Assembly (NCBI GenBank): GCA_030019075.1
Contig: JASEHD010000007.1
Span: 1 to 46,719 of the forward strand
Direction of reading: 5' to 3'
Source: Bacteroidota bacterium
GTDB taxonomy: Bacteria; Bacteroidota; Ignavibacteria; UBA10030; SZUA-254
Length of the DNA stretch: 46,719 nucleotides
In this document: positions 7,885-15,112 of the stretch, piece by piece
Layout: each line of letters begins with the position of its first letter
Position numbering within the stretch: position 1 is the first letter of the stretch
Position numbers and translations under genes: made by a program
Notes under the pieces: generated by a model
Seen by the model: the letters and a program-made list of their open reading frames with translations, nothing else
Database searches by the model: none
What the model was told of the DNA's origin: nothing

Positions 7885-8712
7885 TTATTTCATCAAAATT
7901 ATTTTCTTCGTCTCAACAAAATCTTCCGCGACTAATCTGTAGAAGTACATTCCGCTTGGAACGCTTTCTGCACTCCAAGTTATTGAATATTCACCCGGTC
8001 GTTTTTTCTCGTTTACAAGTGTTGTTACTTCTTTACCCAGTAGGTCATACACCTTAAGAGTGATATAACTTTCTTTTGGTACTGAGATGGATATTTTCGT
8101 TTGTGGATTGAAGGGATTGGGATAATTCGCTGATAATGTGAAGCTGCCGATAGCGTTTACCTGTTCGTTTACATCGGTGATAAGCATTTGCCAGGTAAAT
8201 GTGCCTTTCAAGGAATTCACCCACGCACTACCGCCCCACGTCTGAAATAAATGCTCCGTTCGGTTTCCATTTGCATCGTAGGCGTAAGTGTATTTATCAT
8301 CATTCACCCACGCACTACCGTCCCAATCCTGAATTAAATGCTCCTTTCTGTTTCCATTTGCATCGTATGCGTAAGTGGATTTACTTGATGCACGCCATAC
8401 ACTCGCAATTATATCCCACTCCTCCAAAACATCGGAAATAAGAACATACATGCTGTATGATAAAATCTTGGAAAGTTGGACTCCTCTTCTATCGAATTGC
8501 CTTGAAGACCTTAATATCTGCTCGTCCTGGAACAGTTCTTCATTTTGACTTCCAGGAAGATGGGGTCGTAGTCCGCGTTCAACTTCCATCATCTTTTCTT
8601 GAATGAACATCTTACCATGACGGAGGTTCTCCTTTTTCTGTGGGAACACCGGTGCTGAAAACGCAATTACGAGCATCGTAATGACGACAAAAACAATAGC
8701 AAAACTCTTCAT
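7885..8712 (-). CDS. Small T9SS-secreted protein with two YD-type repeats
   Basis: A 275-residue protein. It has a signal peptide (MKSFAIVFVVITMLVIAFSAPVF) and a central region of about 100 residues without recognised fold. Two YD-like repeats follow (TYAYDANGNR...GSAWVN twice, about residues 112-160), then a complete type A T9SS sorting domain (YPNPFNPQTKI...GKEVTTLVNE...PSGMYFYRL...KKIILMK). The protein is probably exported across the outer membrane and anchored or released there; its function is unknown. ATG at 8710-8712 is chosen because AAAGGAG precedes it closely; the frame upstream to 8877 is repeat-derived. Few YD repeats compared with typical members suggests repeat loss. Confidence 0.82.
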   Translation of the reverse strand: MKSFAIVFVVITMLVIAFSAPVFPQKKENLRHGKMFIQEKMMEVERGLRPHLPGSQNEELFQDEQILRSSRQFDRRGVQLSKILSYSMYVLISDVLEEWDIIASVWRASSKSTYAYDANGNRKEHLIQDWDGSAWVNDDKYTYAYDANGNRTEHLFQTWGGSAWVNSLKGTFTWQMLITDVNEQVNAIGSFTLSANYPNPFNPQTKISISVPKESYITLKVYDLLGKEVTTLVNEKKRPGEYSITWSAESVPSGMYFYRLVAEDFVETKKIILMK

Positions 8713-9087
8713 AAATTCTCCTTTAGCTATAAATAAAAAATCCCTCTGCTTGTGCTGACAAGCCCAGCCCGACAGATGGCTGGTAGGCACGCCAATGGCT
8801 TTTCCCACCTTGTTGGGCACATAAATAGAGGATTTATATAAAAATGATTTCATGGCGTTTCTCTCAGAGTTCAACACTTTCTGAATATATAAAAACCTTA
8901 TTTTAAATCAACCATAAACATCTTTAAAACCATTTCCTTCGCGATACTAACTATTAATTATCCCGCCATAAATCTGGATATCACTTCCGCCGGTGGCGGA
9001 TAAGTCAGCGGTTGGAATAATATATTATTTAATAATTTTAAATTCAAATCTCTTTTTCATCAAAACTTCGGTGCGTCGGCGGTTTGC
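8713..9087. other. Intergenic stretch made of dispersed repeats
   Basis: No gene is supported. Positions 8757-8825 hold a GC-rich segment (ACAAGCCCAGCC...GTTGGGCAC) whose first 12 bases recur at 7404-7415. Positions 8947-8972 are the left copy of the 26-bp direct repeat. At 8987-8999 there is a perfect hairpin CCGCC-GGT-GGCGG similar to the palindromic elements elsewhere. The rest is AT-rich without recognisable signals. Confidence 0.5.
8947..8972. repeat. 26-bp direct repeat, left copy
   Basis: An exact match, in the same orientation, to 9778-9803. The sequence begins CTAACTATTAATTATCCCGC and ends CATAAA. The two copies bracket the nuclease-like gene at 9088-9753. Confidence 0.85.
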
Positions 9088-9753
9088 TTATTTAAATGTA
9101 TTACCGAAAATTTTCTTATATTGACCATTACTGAAAGCGTATCTCTCATCAAAGGGTCCACGAAACAATTTTTTAGGGAAACGGATTCTCGCAAATCGGT
9201 TTTCCCAAACAATGACACCCAAGCCCTTTAATGAACCATCTCTATCAAAGACTTTCCTCAAAGTTATCAAGGCACTGATAGTAGTGTTGAAAGGTTTAGC
9301 TGGAGTACCCATTTTGCCCTTAGAAAGAAATGCCATATGTTCAGACTTTGGGATTGATTTTCCAGTTTTAAGATTGACATACCATGATATTCCAACGTCT
9401 CCGTACATAGCGCCGGCAACAACATGTGGCATAGTTAAATGAACCAAAGGTGCGTTGTTATTGTAAAGAACGAGTGCACATGGCCATTGCTTGAAATCCT
9501 GGAATTTACCTTTAGCCTTATGAATGTGGTTTCGGATACGATTGTAAGGGTCATAGCAGCCATGGGGGGAAGCGAGCTTCGTATAATTAAAGTCCTTAAC
9601 CTCAAATAAGAATTCTTTGCGCTTTATTATGACACTATAATCAAGTTTTGTTGTAGTGTGCTTAAATGTTTTTTCAAAATCGAAGTCAGCCAAACCTTGC
9701 GAAATCAAATAACGCTCGAAAAGTTTCTCACCAATTGTTCGTTTTTTATACAT
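9088..9753 (-). CDS. Putative PD-(D/E)XK-type nuclease-like protein
   Basis: A 221-residue soluble protein that I do not recognise as a named family. Residues 37-53 have the arrangement KLDYSVIIKRKEFLFEVKD, i.e. D38 and E51-x-K53 on adjacent strands, after an N-terminal helix with Glu (GEKLFERYL). This is the core pattern of the PD-(D/E)XK nuclease superfamily (restriction and repair enzymes). The middle contains HVV and hydrophobic strands, and the C-terminus is basic (ARIRFPKKLFRGPFDERY). It has no methyltransferase neighbour. It sits alone between two 26-bp direct repeats, which suggests it may have arrived as a small mobile unit. Nuclease activity is inferred from the motif only. Confidence 0.55.
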   Translation of the reverse strand: MYKKRTIGEKLFERYLISQGLADFDFEKTFKHTTTKLDYSVIIKRKEFLFEVKDFNYTKLASPHGCYDPYNRIRNHIHKAKGKFQDFKQWPCALVLYNNNAPLVHLTMPHVVAGAMYGDVGISWYVNLKTGKSIPKSEHMAFLSKGKMGTPAKPFNTTISALITLRKVFDRDGSLKGLGVIVWENRFARIRFPKKLFRGPFDERYAFSNGQYKKIFGNTFK

Positions 9754-9777
9754 AAAGAGCTTTTCTTTAATTGCGCC

Positions 9778-9803
9778 CTAACTATTAATTATCCCGCCAT
9801 AAA
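9778..9803. repeat. 26-bp direct repeat, right copy
   Basis: Identical to 8947-8972 in the same orientation. The following bases (ATCGGCGGG) form a stem with CCCGCC inside the repeat, a feature the left copy lacks. Confidence 0.85.
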
Positions 9804-9949
9804 AATCGGCGGGTTTGTTCGTTAATGAATCTATATATAAAAACTATCAATTATTCCCAAATCAATACAGTGTGAATATAAAAAGTTGTTGTGAATAAAT
9901 CAACAGGAAGGAAACGGTATACATAACCTAAAAAATATATGCTTATTTT

Positions 9950-10151
9950 TTATCCAAACAAATCAGATATGGCATTCTCGACAATCTTTATAGCTACCGT
10001 GAAGTGCGTGTTCTCTATATTTCTGATCTAATTTTTCTTCGCAGACAAGTTTCTCAATAACTTCTACCAACTTTTCAATTTCCCGTCCCTGCTTTTTGGA
10101 AAGTTTGTAATCTTTCTTAAACTGGTTTGTTCTAAGAATAGTGAGCATCAA
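9950..10151 (-). pseudogene. YafQ/RelE-family toxin with internal deletion and frameshift
   Basis: The frame from ATG 10149-10151 gives 62 residues (TNQFKKDYKLSKKQGREIEKL...REHALHGSYKDCRECHI), matching the first two thirds of YafQ mRNA interferases, then stops at 9963. In normal YafQ the sequence continues EPDW.LIY...TGTH..LFG. Here the bases directly after RECHI read, in another frame, Ser-Asp-Leu-Phe-Gly-stop (9950-9967), which is the usual YafQ C-terminus. About 25 codons including the EPDW and TGTH catalytic region have therefore been deleted, with a shift of frame. The antitoxin gene overlaps its start by 4 bp. The product should lack RNase activity. Confidence 0.75.
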
Positions 10152-10408
10152 CTCTCAAGGTCAATCATCAATTCTTTTACCGTATCAAACTTCTTCACAC
10201 CTCTTTTTTTCCTTGCATCTTCGATTGCTTTCTTTGTTACCGAATTCGGTACGAATATTTTAAACGGTATACCTTTAAAGTTCACAACCGTAGCGAAAAA
10301 GATTGATACTGCTTGAGAAGTTGTCAATCCAAGTTTGTGGAATATCTCATCAGCATTTTTCTTGAGCTTCGGCTCTACTCTCGTACTTAACATCACTGTC
10401 TTGGGCAT
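10148..10408 (-). CDS. RelB/DinJ family antitoxin
   Basis: An 86-residue protein, the same length as E. coli DinJ. The N-terminal ribbon-helix-helix (MLSTRVEPKLKKNADEIFHKLGLTTSQAVSIFF) binds DNA, and the C-terminal half would wrap the YafQ toxin. AAGGAAAA precedes ATG 10406-10408. The stop overlaps the toxin start by 4 bp, the usual coupling in this operon type. The antitoxin is intact although the toxin is not. It may persist as an autoregulator or as an antidote against a related toxin elsewhere. A perfect inverted repeat at 10437-10453 lies upstream, as expected for autorepression. Confidence 0.9.
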   Translation of the reverse strand: MPKTVMLSTRVEPKLKKNADEIFHKLGLTTSQAVSIFFATVVNFKGIPFKIFVPNSVTKKAIEDARKKRGVKKFDTVKELMIDLES

Positions 10409-10436
10409 GGTTTTCCTTTCTTAATTAAATGTATTA

Positions 10437-10453
10437 CATTTGTCATACAAATG
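10437..10453. promoter_or_regulatory. Inverted repeat, probable operator of the antitoxin gene
   Basis: CATTTGT-CAT-ACAAATG is a perfect 7-bp inverted repeat 28 bp upstream of the DinJ-like start. RelB/DinJ antitoxins repress their own promoters through such palindromes; binding is inferred. Confidence 0.5.
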
Positions 10454-10514
10454 CAAACTTTCGAATTCGAAGCTGTATTGTTATTGTTAAAAGACATTTT
10501 TATCGGCTTGCTAC

Positions 10515-10545
10515 TTGACAAAAAGACAAATTTGTCGTATCTTTG
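10515..10545 (+). promoter_or_regulatory. Promoter with embedded 12-bp palindrome upstream of the RecA-like/PolB2 cassette
   Basis: TTGACA (10515-10520) and TATCTT (10538-10543) are separated by 17 bp. The downstream box also reads TATCTTTG, which fits the Bacteroidota consensus TAnnTTTG. Between the boxes lies a perfect palindrome, GACAAATTTGTC (10525-10536), placed where a bound repressor would block RNA polymerase. A damage-responsive repressor such as LexA is an attractive but untested candidate. Confidence 0.7.
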
Positions 10546-10576
10546 AACAGTAGCTTTTCGCCAATGCAAACTGACA

Positions 10577-11218
10577 ATGACTTTTATGCAATCAACAAAT
10601 ATCGCAGAACTCCAGCCGCGTGCCGAGTTTGGCATTGTGGCACGGCGGTTTCAAGAGCAGCCGGCACGGCTGCACTTACTGCATGGGCATTCAGGCGTGT
10701 TTACCGCTGGACTTATCATCGGCAGTGCAGCACAGCAATCAATTGCAGTCATTGACGCCGCAACACGTTTCAACAGCTACACGCTCGCGAAGGTTGCAGC
10801 GTATCTTGGCATACCGGCAAAAATTCTGCTGCGTCGAACATACGTTACCCGTTCGTTCACGGCTTTTCAAACTGAAGCGGCAATCACAACAAAGCTCCCT
10901 CGTTTCCTCGCAGCTAATCCATGTCGAGTTGTGGTTATCTTAGGATTGCTGGACACATACTATGACGAGCAGGTAAAACCGCACGAGTGCCGGCAAAGCT
11001 TGCAGCGTATCCTGCACACGCTCAAAGATATGGTAAAGAAGAATATCCATGTTCTTATTGCCGATGTTGAAGTTGCCGAGCCGCCAAAGGGCAAAGAAAA
11101 TCTTTTTCAATTTATCAAAAACTCAGTTGATGTTGCAACTATTTTAGAGTCGTGTGAAAATGGTTTTCATTTTATCAATTGTTCTAATCACTATTCAATG
11201 AAAAAGCTTAACACTTAA
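10577..11218 (+). CDS. RecA/RadB-like protein with degenerate Walker A motif
   Basis: A 213-residue protein with the core of RecA/Rad51-superfamily ATPases. The order is a Walker A-like loop at residues 36-46 (HGHSGVFTAGL), IAVIDAATRFNSYTL, the RadA/RadB-typical TYVTRSFTAFQTEAAI segment and a Walker B-like strand VVVILGLLD (about 117-125). The Walker A lysine is absent (F42 in GxxGxFT), so ATP hydrolysis is doubtful. Size and architecture recall ImuA, SulA-like and Rad55/RadB mediators. It is the first gene after a strong promoter and stands upstream of a small helical protein and a PolB2-like polymerase, so a role in loading or regulating that polymerase is inferred. ATG 10577 is taken; ATG 10586 is possible. 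Confidence 0.65.
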   Translation: MTFMQSTNIAELQPRAEFGIVARRFQEQPARLHLLHGHSGVFTAGLIIGSAAQQSIAVIDAATRFNSYTLAKVAAYLGIPAKILLRRTYVTRSFTAFQTEAAITTKLPRFLAANPCRVVVILGLLDTYYDEQVKPHECRQSLQRILHTLKDMVKKNIHVLIADVEVAEPPKGKENLFQFIKNSVDVATILESCENGFHFINCSNHYSMKKLNT

Positions 11219-11222
11219 ACAA

Positions 11223-11246
11223 CAGTTCCTTTTAAGGAACTTTTTT
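11223..11246 (+). terminator. Hairpin with T-run after the RecA-like gene
   Basis: AGTTCCTT-TT-AAGGAACT is followed by TTTTT, immediately after the stop at 11218. It looks like an intrinsic terminator, probably partial, since the downstream genes have no strong promoter of their own. Confidence 0.7.
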
Positions 11247-11252
11247 CGGTTA

Positions 11253-11279
11253 GCGTTCCCATTTATGGGAATGCTTTTT
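11253..11279 (+). terminator. Second hairpin with T-run between cassette genes
   Basis: GCGTTCCCA-TTTA-TGGGAATGC (one G-T pair) followed by TTTTT. Two terminator-like hairpins in a row upstream of 11299 could form an attenuation site within the cassette. Confidence 0.6.
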
Positions 11280-11298
11280 AAGAAAGGAGAAAATAGTT

Positions 11299-11601
11299 AT
11301 GGGACGAAACAACGATACATTCACGCTTGTCGTCGACAAAAACAGAGAAACATGGAGTAAATTCCGTCGAGGATTGAGAAAGGAAGACCAGCAATTATTC
11401 GACGAGTTGTGGCGAGCACCGAAGCTGCATCTTGCCGCAGGGGCTTTCCTTGCCAGCGAAGTACCACTCGAAACAATATTGATGGCAATGATGCTTGAGA
11501 TGTATAAGAAAGTAAGATCGCTCGAAAAAAAATTAGGAATCGGAGAAATGGAGAGTTGGAGTAATGGAGTGGTGGAAAGATGTCAGATATCCGATGTCTG
11601 A
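11299..11601 (+). CDS. Small helical protein of unknown function in the PolB2 cassette
   Basis: A 100-residue protein with a strong ribosome-binding site (AAAGGAG, 11282-11288). It is predicted mostly helical (FRRGLRKEDQQLFDELWRAPKLHLAAG, then PLETILMAMMLEMYKKVRSLEKKLG). I recognise no family. Its last 17 or so residues (from MESWSNGVVE) are encoded by the dispersed repeat that starts near 11550, so the native C-terminus would be around residue 84. It lies between the RecA-like and PolB2-like genes, a position that suggests a subunit or adaptor of the same complex. It has no signal peptide or membrane segment. Confidence 0.7.
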   Translation: MGRNNDTFTLVVDKNRETWSKFRRGLRKEDQQLFDELWRAPKLHLAAGAFLASEVPLETILMAMMLEMYKKVRSLEKKLGIGEMESWSNGVVERCQISDV

Positions 11602-11745
11602 TGTTAGCTAAGAGCAGAGAGCTTAGAGCAACAAAGTACCAAGAACAAAGAACAAATCCGCTTAAGGCGGACAAATGACGATTGACCAATGACCAATTAT
11701 CAAACAATCCTAAATCCGAAATCCCAAATCCAAAATCTATTGGGT
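11550..11745. repeat. Dispersed low-complexity repeat of the 'GATGTCAGATATCCGATG' type
   Basis: A run of AGTTGGAGTAATGGAGTGG, GATGTCAGATATCCGATG, AGAGCAGAGAGC, AAGTACCAAGAACAAAG, a CCGCTTAAGGCGG palindrome and then AATCCGAAATCCCAAATCC. A clearly related run lies inverted at 15113-15262, and a shorter piece at 16163-16232. It overlaps the end of the 100-aa gene and the start of the PolB2-like gene. Confidence 0.75.
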
Positions 11746-14046
11746 TACTTCTTCGACCTCTACCCCACCCGCAGCGGCATGGTCGTTTGGATAATCGGTG
11801 ATGACGGGAAAGCATATCATTGCCTCGATCCGTTCCATCCATCTTTCTACATGAAACTTGTCCGAAAGGACTCCTTTGGAGAAACTTGCGACATGAAACG
11901 AGTTCTAACTCTTGCCCAACGCTTCAGATTTCCTGTAACAATCGGAAAAGAAAAGAAGCTCGAGCTTTTTTCTGGAGAAGAATGGGAAGTTATCAAAATC
12001 ACCGTACACAATCCGCTTCAATTAAATAATTGCGTCTGGACGTTTCAGAAATTTTTCCCTCACTTTGTTTTCTACAACAGTAACATCCCGGTTGCACAGA
12101 TGTATTTGTACGATAGGCAAGTTTTTCCTCTCGCTCATTGTGAGTTCATCATTGATCAAAAAAATATTCTCCAGAAAATCAATGTAAATGATAAGTTCGA
12201 TGCGTGCAATTATCAAATCCCCGATTTGAGAATTATGTATTTAAACAACACAGATTTCGGTACAAAATTCTCCCGCTCGCTCAATCTTGAAATCAGTTAC
12301 GAAGAAAAAGCCTACACCATCGAACAAAATGATCCTGAAGAAGTTCTCCAGTCAGTGAACTGGCACCTGTACAATTACGATCCCGACATCATAATCTCCT
12401 CGTGGGGTGATGCAACACTTTTTCCGACACTTGCCCAGACATCAGCACGATATAAAATACCTTTGCTTTTTAATCGAGATCAATCGCAAGGGTACTTTAC
12501 AACGAAAGAAAGAAGTTACTGGACATACGGGCAAGTAATTCACCGTGATGCGGCGTTTATGCTTGCGGGACGATGGCATATGGATTCTGAAAACAGTTTT
12601 ATCATGGGCGAATCGGATATTGAAGGCGTGATTGAGCTTGCACGACTTACACAACTGCCGATGCAAAAGCAATCACGAGCGGCTATCGGAACAGGACTGG
12701 CAAGTATGCAAATGAGTTACGCGTACCGAAACAACATTCTCATCCCTGCTGAAAAAAAGGAAGGTGAAGACTTCAAAACTGCAGATGAGTTGTTACTGAG
12801 TGATCGCGGCGGACTCATCTTCATGCCCGAGCTTGGATACCACGAAAATGTTGCCGAGCTTGATTTCGCCAGTATGTACCCAAGTTTGATGGAAATACAT
12901 AACATCAGCCCCGAGACAATCAATTGCCGATGCTGCCATAACAGAAAAGTTCCGGAGCTTGGTTACACAATTTGCGAGAAACGACAAGGCATTGTGCCGG
13001 TAACTTTGAAACCTGTCTTAGAAAAGCGTGCTTACTACAAAGCACGGAAAAAAGCAGCAACGACACTCGCCGAACATCAAAAATACGACCGCCGGCAAAA
13101 TGCTCTGAAGTGGATGCTCGTTACTTGTTTCGGTTATCTTGGATACAAAAACGCACGCTTCGGTCGGATTGAAGCACATGAGTCTGTGAATGCTTTTTCT
13201 CGTGAAGCACTCCTCACTGCCAAAGAGATTGCTGAGGCAAATGGTTACCATCTTGTCCACGCAATCATAGATTGTATTTGGCTAAAAAAACCGGGCGCAA
13301 CTCACGAGGATTACGAAAAGCTTTCTAAGCAGATTAAGGATGTTGTCGGGGTAAATATTTCATTGGAAGGAATTTATAACTGGATTCTTTTCCCAAGCTC
13401 GAAGTTGGACCCCGGCATCCCAGCAGCACAAAAATATGTCGGTTGGTACGATCACGGTGAAATAAAAATGCGCGGCATAGAGACGCGAAGAAAAGACTCA
13501 CCACCGTACGTCAAAAAAATGCAGGCACGATTGCTTGAGATGCTTTCGGGAGCAAAAAGTATTTCCGATATTCAAAAATTAGTTCCTGAGCTTTTACGGG
13601 AAGCGGGATTCTACCTTCATGAATTGCGTGCCGGTAATGTTGATCCAAGAGAGTTGGTGCTTAGGCGAAGAGTTCAAAAAGATGCCGGCGAATATGCGAA
13701 CAATAATGTCAACGCCATGGTTGTGCGTGAGCTTGCGCAGTTTGGTGTAAACATTCAAGCTGGTGAAGTAATTGAATATGTTATTGTTGACCAGACGGGC
13801 AAACGTGATCCTCAGAAGGCAAAAAGTCTGCTCACCTACCAACACGAGGATGGATATGATATTGGAAAATACACCGAGCTGTTATTAAAAGCGGTTGAAA
13901 CACTTCTTTCGCCTTTCGGATACGATGTTGAAAAATTAGAGAGTTATTATAAAGTTGGGAAGATTAAGAAACAAAAGCCAGTGTTATATTTAACCACGGA
14001 TTGTCACAGATTACCACTGGTAGATATCCGTGCGGTTTCTGTGTGA
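11689..14046 (+). CDS. PolB2-like family B DNA polymerase with degenerate motif C
   Basis: A 785-residue polymerase. Motif A is intact (LD392-FASMYPS399). Motif B keeps the lysine (K474-WMLVTCFGYLGYKNARFG), but the usual NSxYG is VTCFG. Motif C, normally YxDTDS, reads HAI526-I-D528-C, so only one of its two acidic residues remains. The exonuclease region lacks the DIET motif and looks inactive. The thumb has RGIETRRKDSPPYVKKMQ. This resembles the PolB2 clade of archaea and a few bacteria, described as inactivated and, for crenarchaeal Dpo2, as a damage-tolerance enzyme. Residues 1-16 (MTNYQTILNPKSQIQN) are repeat-encoded and the domain starts at LLGYFFDLYP, so the true start is uncertain. Confidence 0.85.
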   Translation: MTNYQTILNPKSQIQNLLGYFFDLYPTRSGMVVWIIGDDGKAYHCLDPFHPSFYMKLVRKDSFGETCDMKRVLTLAQRFRFPVTIGKEKKLELFSGEEWEVIKITVHNPLQLNNCVWTFQKFFPHFVFYNSNIPVAQMYLYDRQVFPLAHCEFIIDQKNILQKINVNDKFDACNYQIPDLRIMYLNNTDFGTKFSRSLNLEISYEEKAYTIEQNDPEEVLQSVNWHLYNYDPDIIISSWGDATLFPTLAQTSARYKIPLLFNRDQSQGYFTTKERSYWTYGQVIHRDAAFMLAGRWHMDSENSFIMGESDIEGVIELARLTQLPMQKQSRAAIGTGLASMQMSYAYRNNILIPAEKKEGEDFKTADELLLSDRGGLIFMPELGYHENVAELDFASMYPSLMEIHNISPETINCRCCHNRKVPELGYTICEKRQGIVPVTLKPVLEKRAYYKARKKAATTLAEHQKYDRRQNALKWMLVTCFGYLGYKNARFGRIEAHESVNAFSREALLTAKEIAEANGYHLVHAIIDCIWLKKPGATHEDYEKLSKQIKDVVGVNISLEGIYNWILFPSSKLDPGIPAAQKYVGWYDHGEIKMRGIETRRKDSPPYVKKMQARLLEMLSGAKSISDIQKLVPELLREAGFYLHELRAGNVDPRELVLRRRVQKDAGEYANNNVNAMVVRELAQFGVNIQAGEVIEYVIVDQTGKRDPQKAKSLLTYQHEDGYDIGKYTELLLKAVETLLSPFGYDVEKLESYYKVGKIKKQKPVLYLTTDCHRLPLVDIRAVSV

Positions 14047-14057
14047 TATTTTTGTGT

Positions 14058-14100
14058 GGTTCTCTCGTTACATTCGACTTCGTCGAATTACTCGAGAACC
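14058..14100. repeat. Nested hairpin element after the PolB2-like gene
   Basis: GGTTCTC pairs with GAGAACC around an inner perfect hairpin ATTCGAC-TTC-GTCGAAT. It lies 11 bp after the polymerase stop, without a T-run on the plus strand, so it is more likely a repeat than a simple terminator. Confidence 0.6.
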
Positions 14101-14115
14101 TCCCTCAATAAATTT

Positions 14116-14162
14116 AGAAGTGCGACTTCTTTCCGTATTGCAAAATCAGAAGTCGGACTTCT
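14116..14162. repeat. Paired AGAAGTCGGACTTCT hairpin element
   Basis: Two near-palindromes, AGAAGTGCGACTTCT and AGAAGTCGGACTTCT, flank an 17-nt spacer. A related arrangement with a similar spacer occurs at 17510-17557. Both lie in intergenic DNA of the maltodextrin transporter region. Confidence 0.65.
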
Positions 14163-14214
14163 GGCAGTTTAGACGGACTTTTAGCTCAGCCGCATTATTT
14201 GACTTGATCAAGTT

Positions 14215-15057
14215 TTAACCTTTAACGCTACCGAGAGTCAATCCTGAAACTAACCATTTACTCAATACTAAAAAAAGGATAACAACAGGAATCATAACGA
14301 TTAGTGAAGCAGCACCGTATAGTCCCCACTCTGTCGACATGTTCGATTCAAATGATTTCAATCCAAGAGGCAACGTCCATAGCTGCGTATCTTGTAAAAT
14401 TTGAGCCGCTACTATGTACTCCGACCATGCTGTCATGAATGAAAACAATCCCGTAATGACAAGTGCAGGAGCGGCAAGCGGTAAAATAACTTTATAAAAT
14501 GCCTCAAACTGATTACACCCATCGATTCGTGCTGCTTCTTCTAAACTTACTGGAATTGTATCGTAGTATCCTTTCATTGTCCAAACGCAGAATGGGAGAG
14601 CAGTTGCCGAATATGTTATTATTATTCCTAAATAAGAGTTAATAAGTCCGAGGTATATTAACATCAAATACAATGGAAGTAAAAGCATTGTTGCCGGAAA
14701 CATCTGAGTTACAAGCAAACTCAACAATCCAAATTTCTTACCGATGAAGTTGAACCGCGAGAATGCATATCCCGCCATAGCTGCAAGTACAACACCTGTA
14801 AGCGTAACGGTAAAAGATACCAGCGCACTATTTCGTACCCAAAGTAAAAACGGTTGGTCTGTAAACAAACCAATGTATGATTTCAGCGTTGCATTTTCGG
14901 GAATAATTTCCATCGATGTCGATAGTAATTTATCAGCCGGTCTGAGCGATATAGTTACTACTTGCAAGACCGGATACACTGCAATAATAGCGAAGATTAT
15001 GAGAATTAGATGAGTTACAAGCCGTATGAAATATATTTTTTGTTTTGGGTAATTCAT
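14215..15057 (-). CDS. Sugar ABC transporter permease, MalG type
   Basis: A 280-residue inner-membrane permease with six predicted helices. The cytoplasmic EAA loop that docks the ATPase is clear: SLEEAARIDGCNQFEAFYKVILPLAAPAL (about residues 175-203). It belongs to the MalG/ThuG/UgpE branch that imports oligosaccharides. It follows the MalF-like gene with a 208-bp gap filled mostly by dispersed repeat, and closes a MalE-MalF-MalG order on the minus strand. Given the surrounding GH13 and GH31 enzymes, maltodextrins are the likely substrate. The ATPase gene is 20 kb away at 34857. Confidence 0.92.
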   Translation of the reverse strand: MNYPKQKIYFIRLVTHLILIIFAIIAVYPVLQVVTISLRPADKLLSTSMEIIPENATLKSYIGLFTDQPFLLWVRNSALVSFTVTLTGVVLAAMAGYAFSRFNFIGKKFGLLSLLVTQMFPATMLLLPLYLMLIYLGLINSYLGIIITYSATALPFCVWTMKGYYDTIPVSLEEAARIDGCNQFEAFYKVILPLAAPALVITGLFSFMTAWSEYIVAAQILQDTQLWTLPLGLKSFESNMSTEWGLYGAASLIVMIPVVILFLVLSKWLVSGLTLGSVKG

Positions 15058-15112
15058 ATAGCAGTTAAATTATTCGATTGTTTCATTGTCTTATTTATTC
15101 ATTGAATCATTT

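Noticed and set aside
8713-8877. N-terminal extension of the small T9SS gene
   Set aside because: A ribosome-binding site and signal peptide mark the start at 8712; the extension is repeat sequence.
10543-10943. Open frames overlapping the RecA-like gene in other frames
   Set aside because: They lack family similarity, and the RecA-superfamily motifs lie in the frame starting at 10577.
10577-11218. Main recA gene
   Set aside because: It is much too short (213 aa), lacks the Walker A lysine and RecA-specific regions, and looks like a RadB/ImuA-type paralog.
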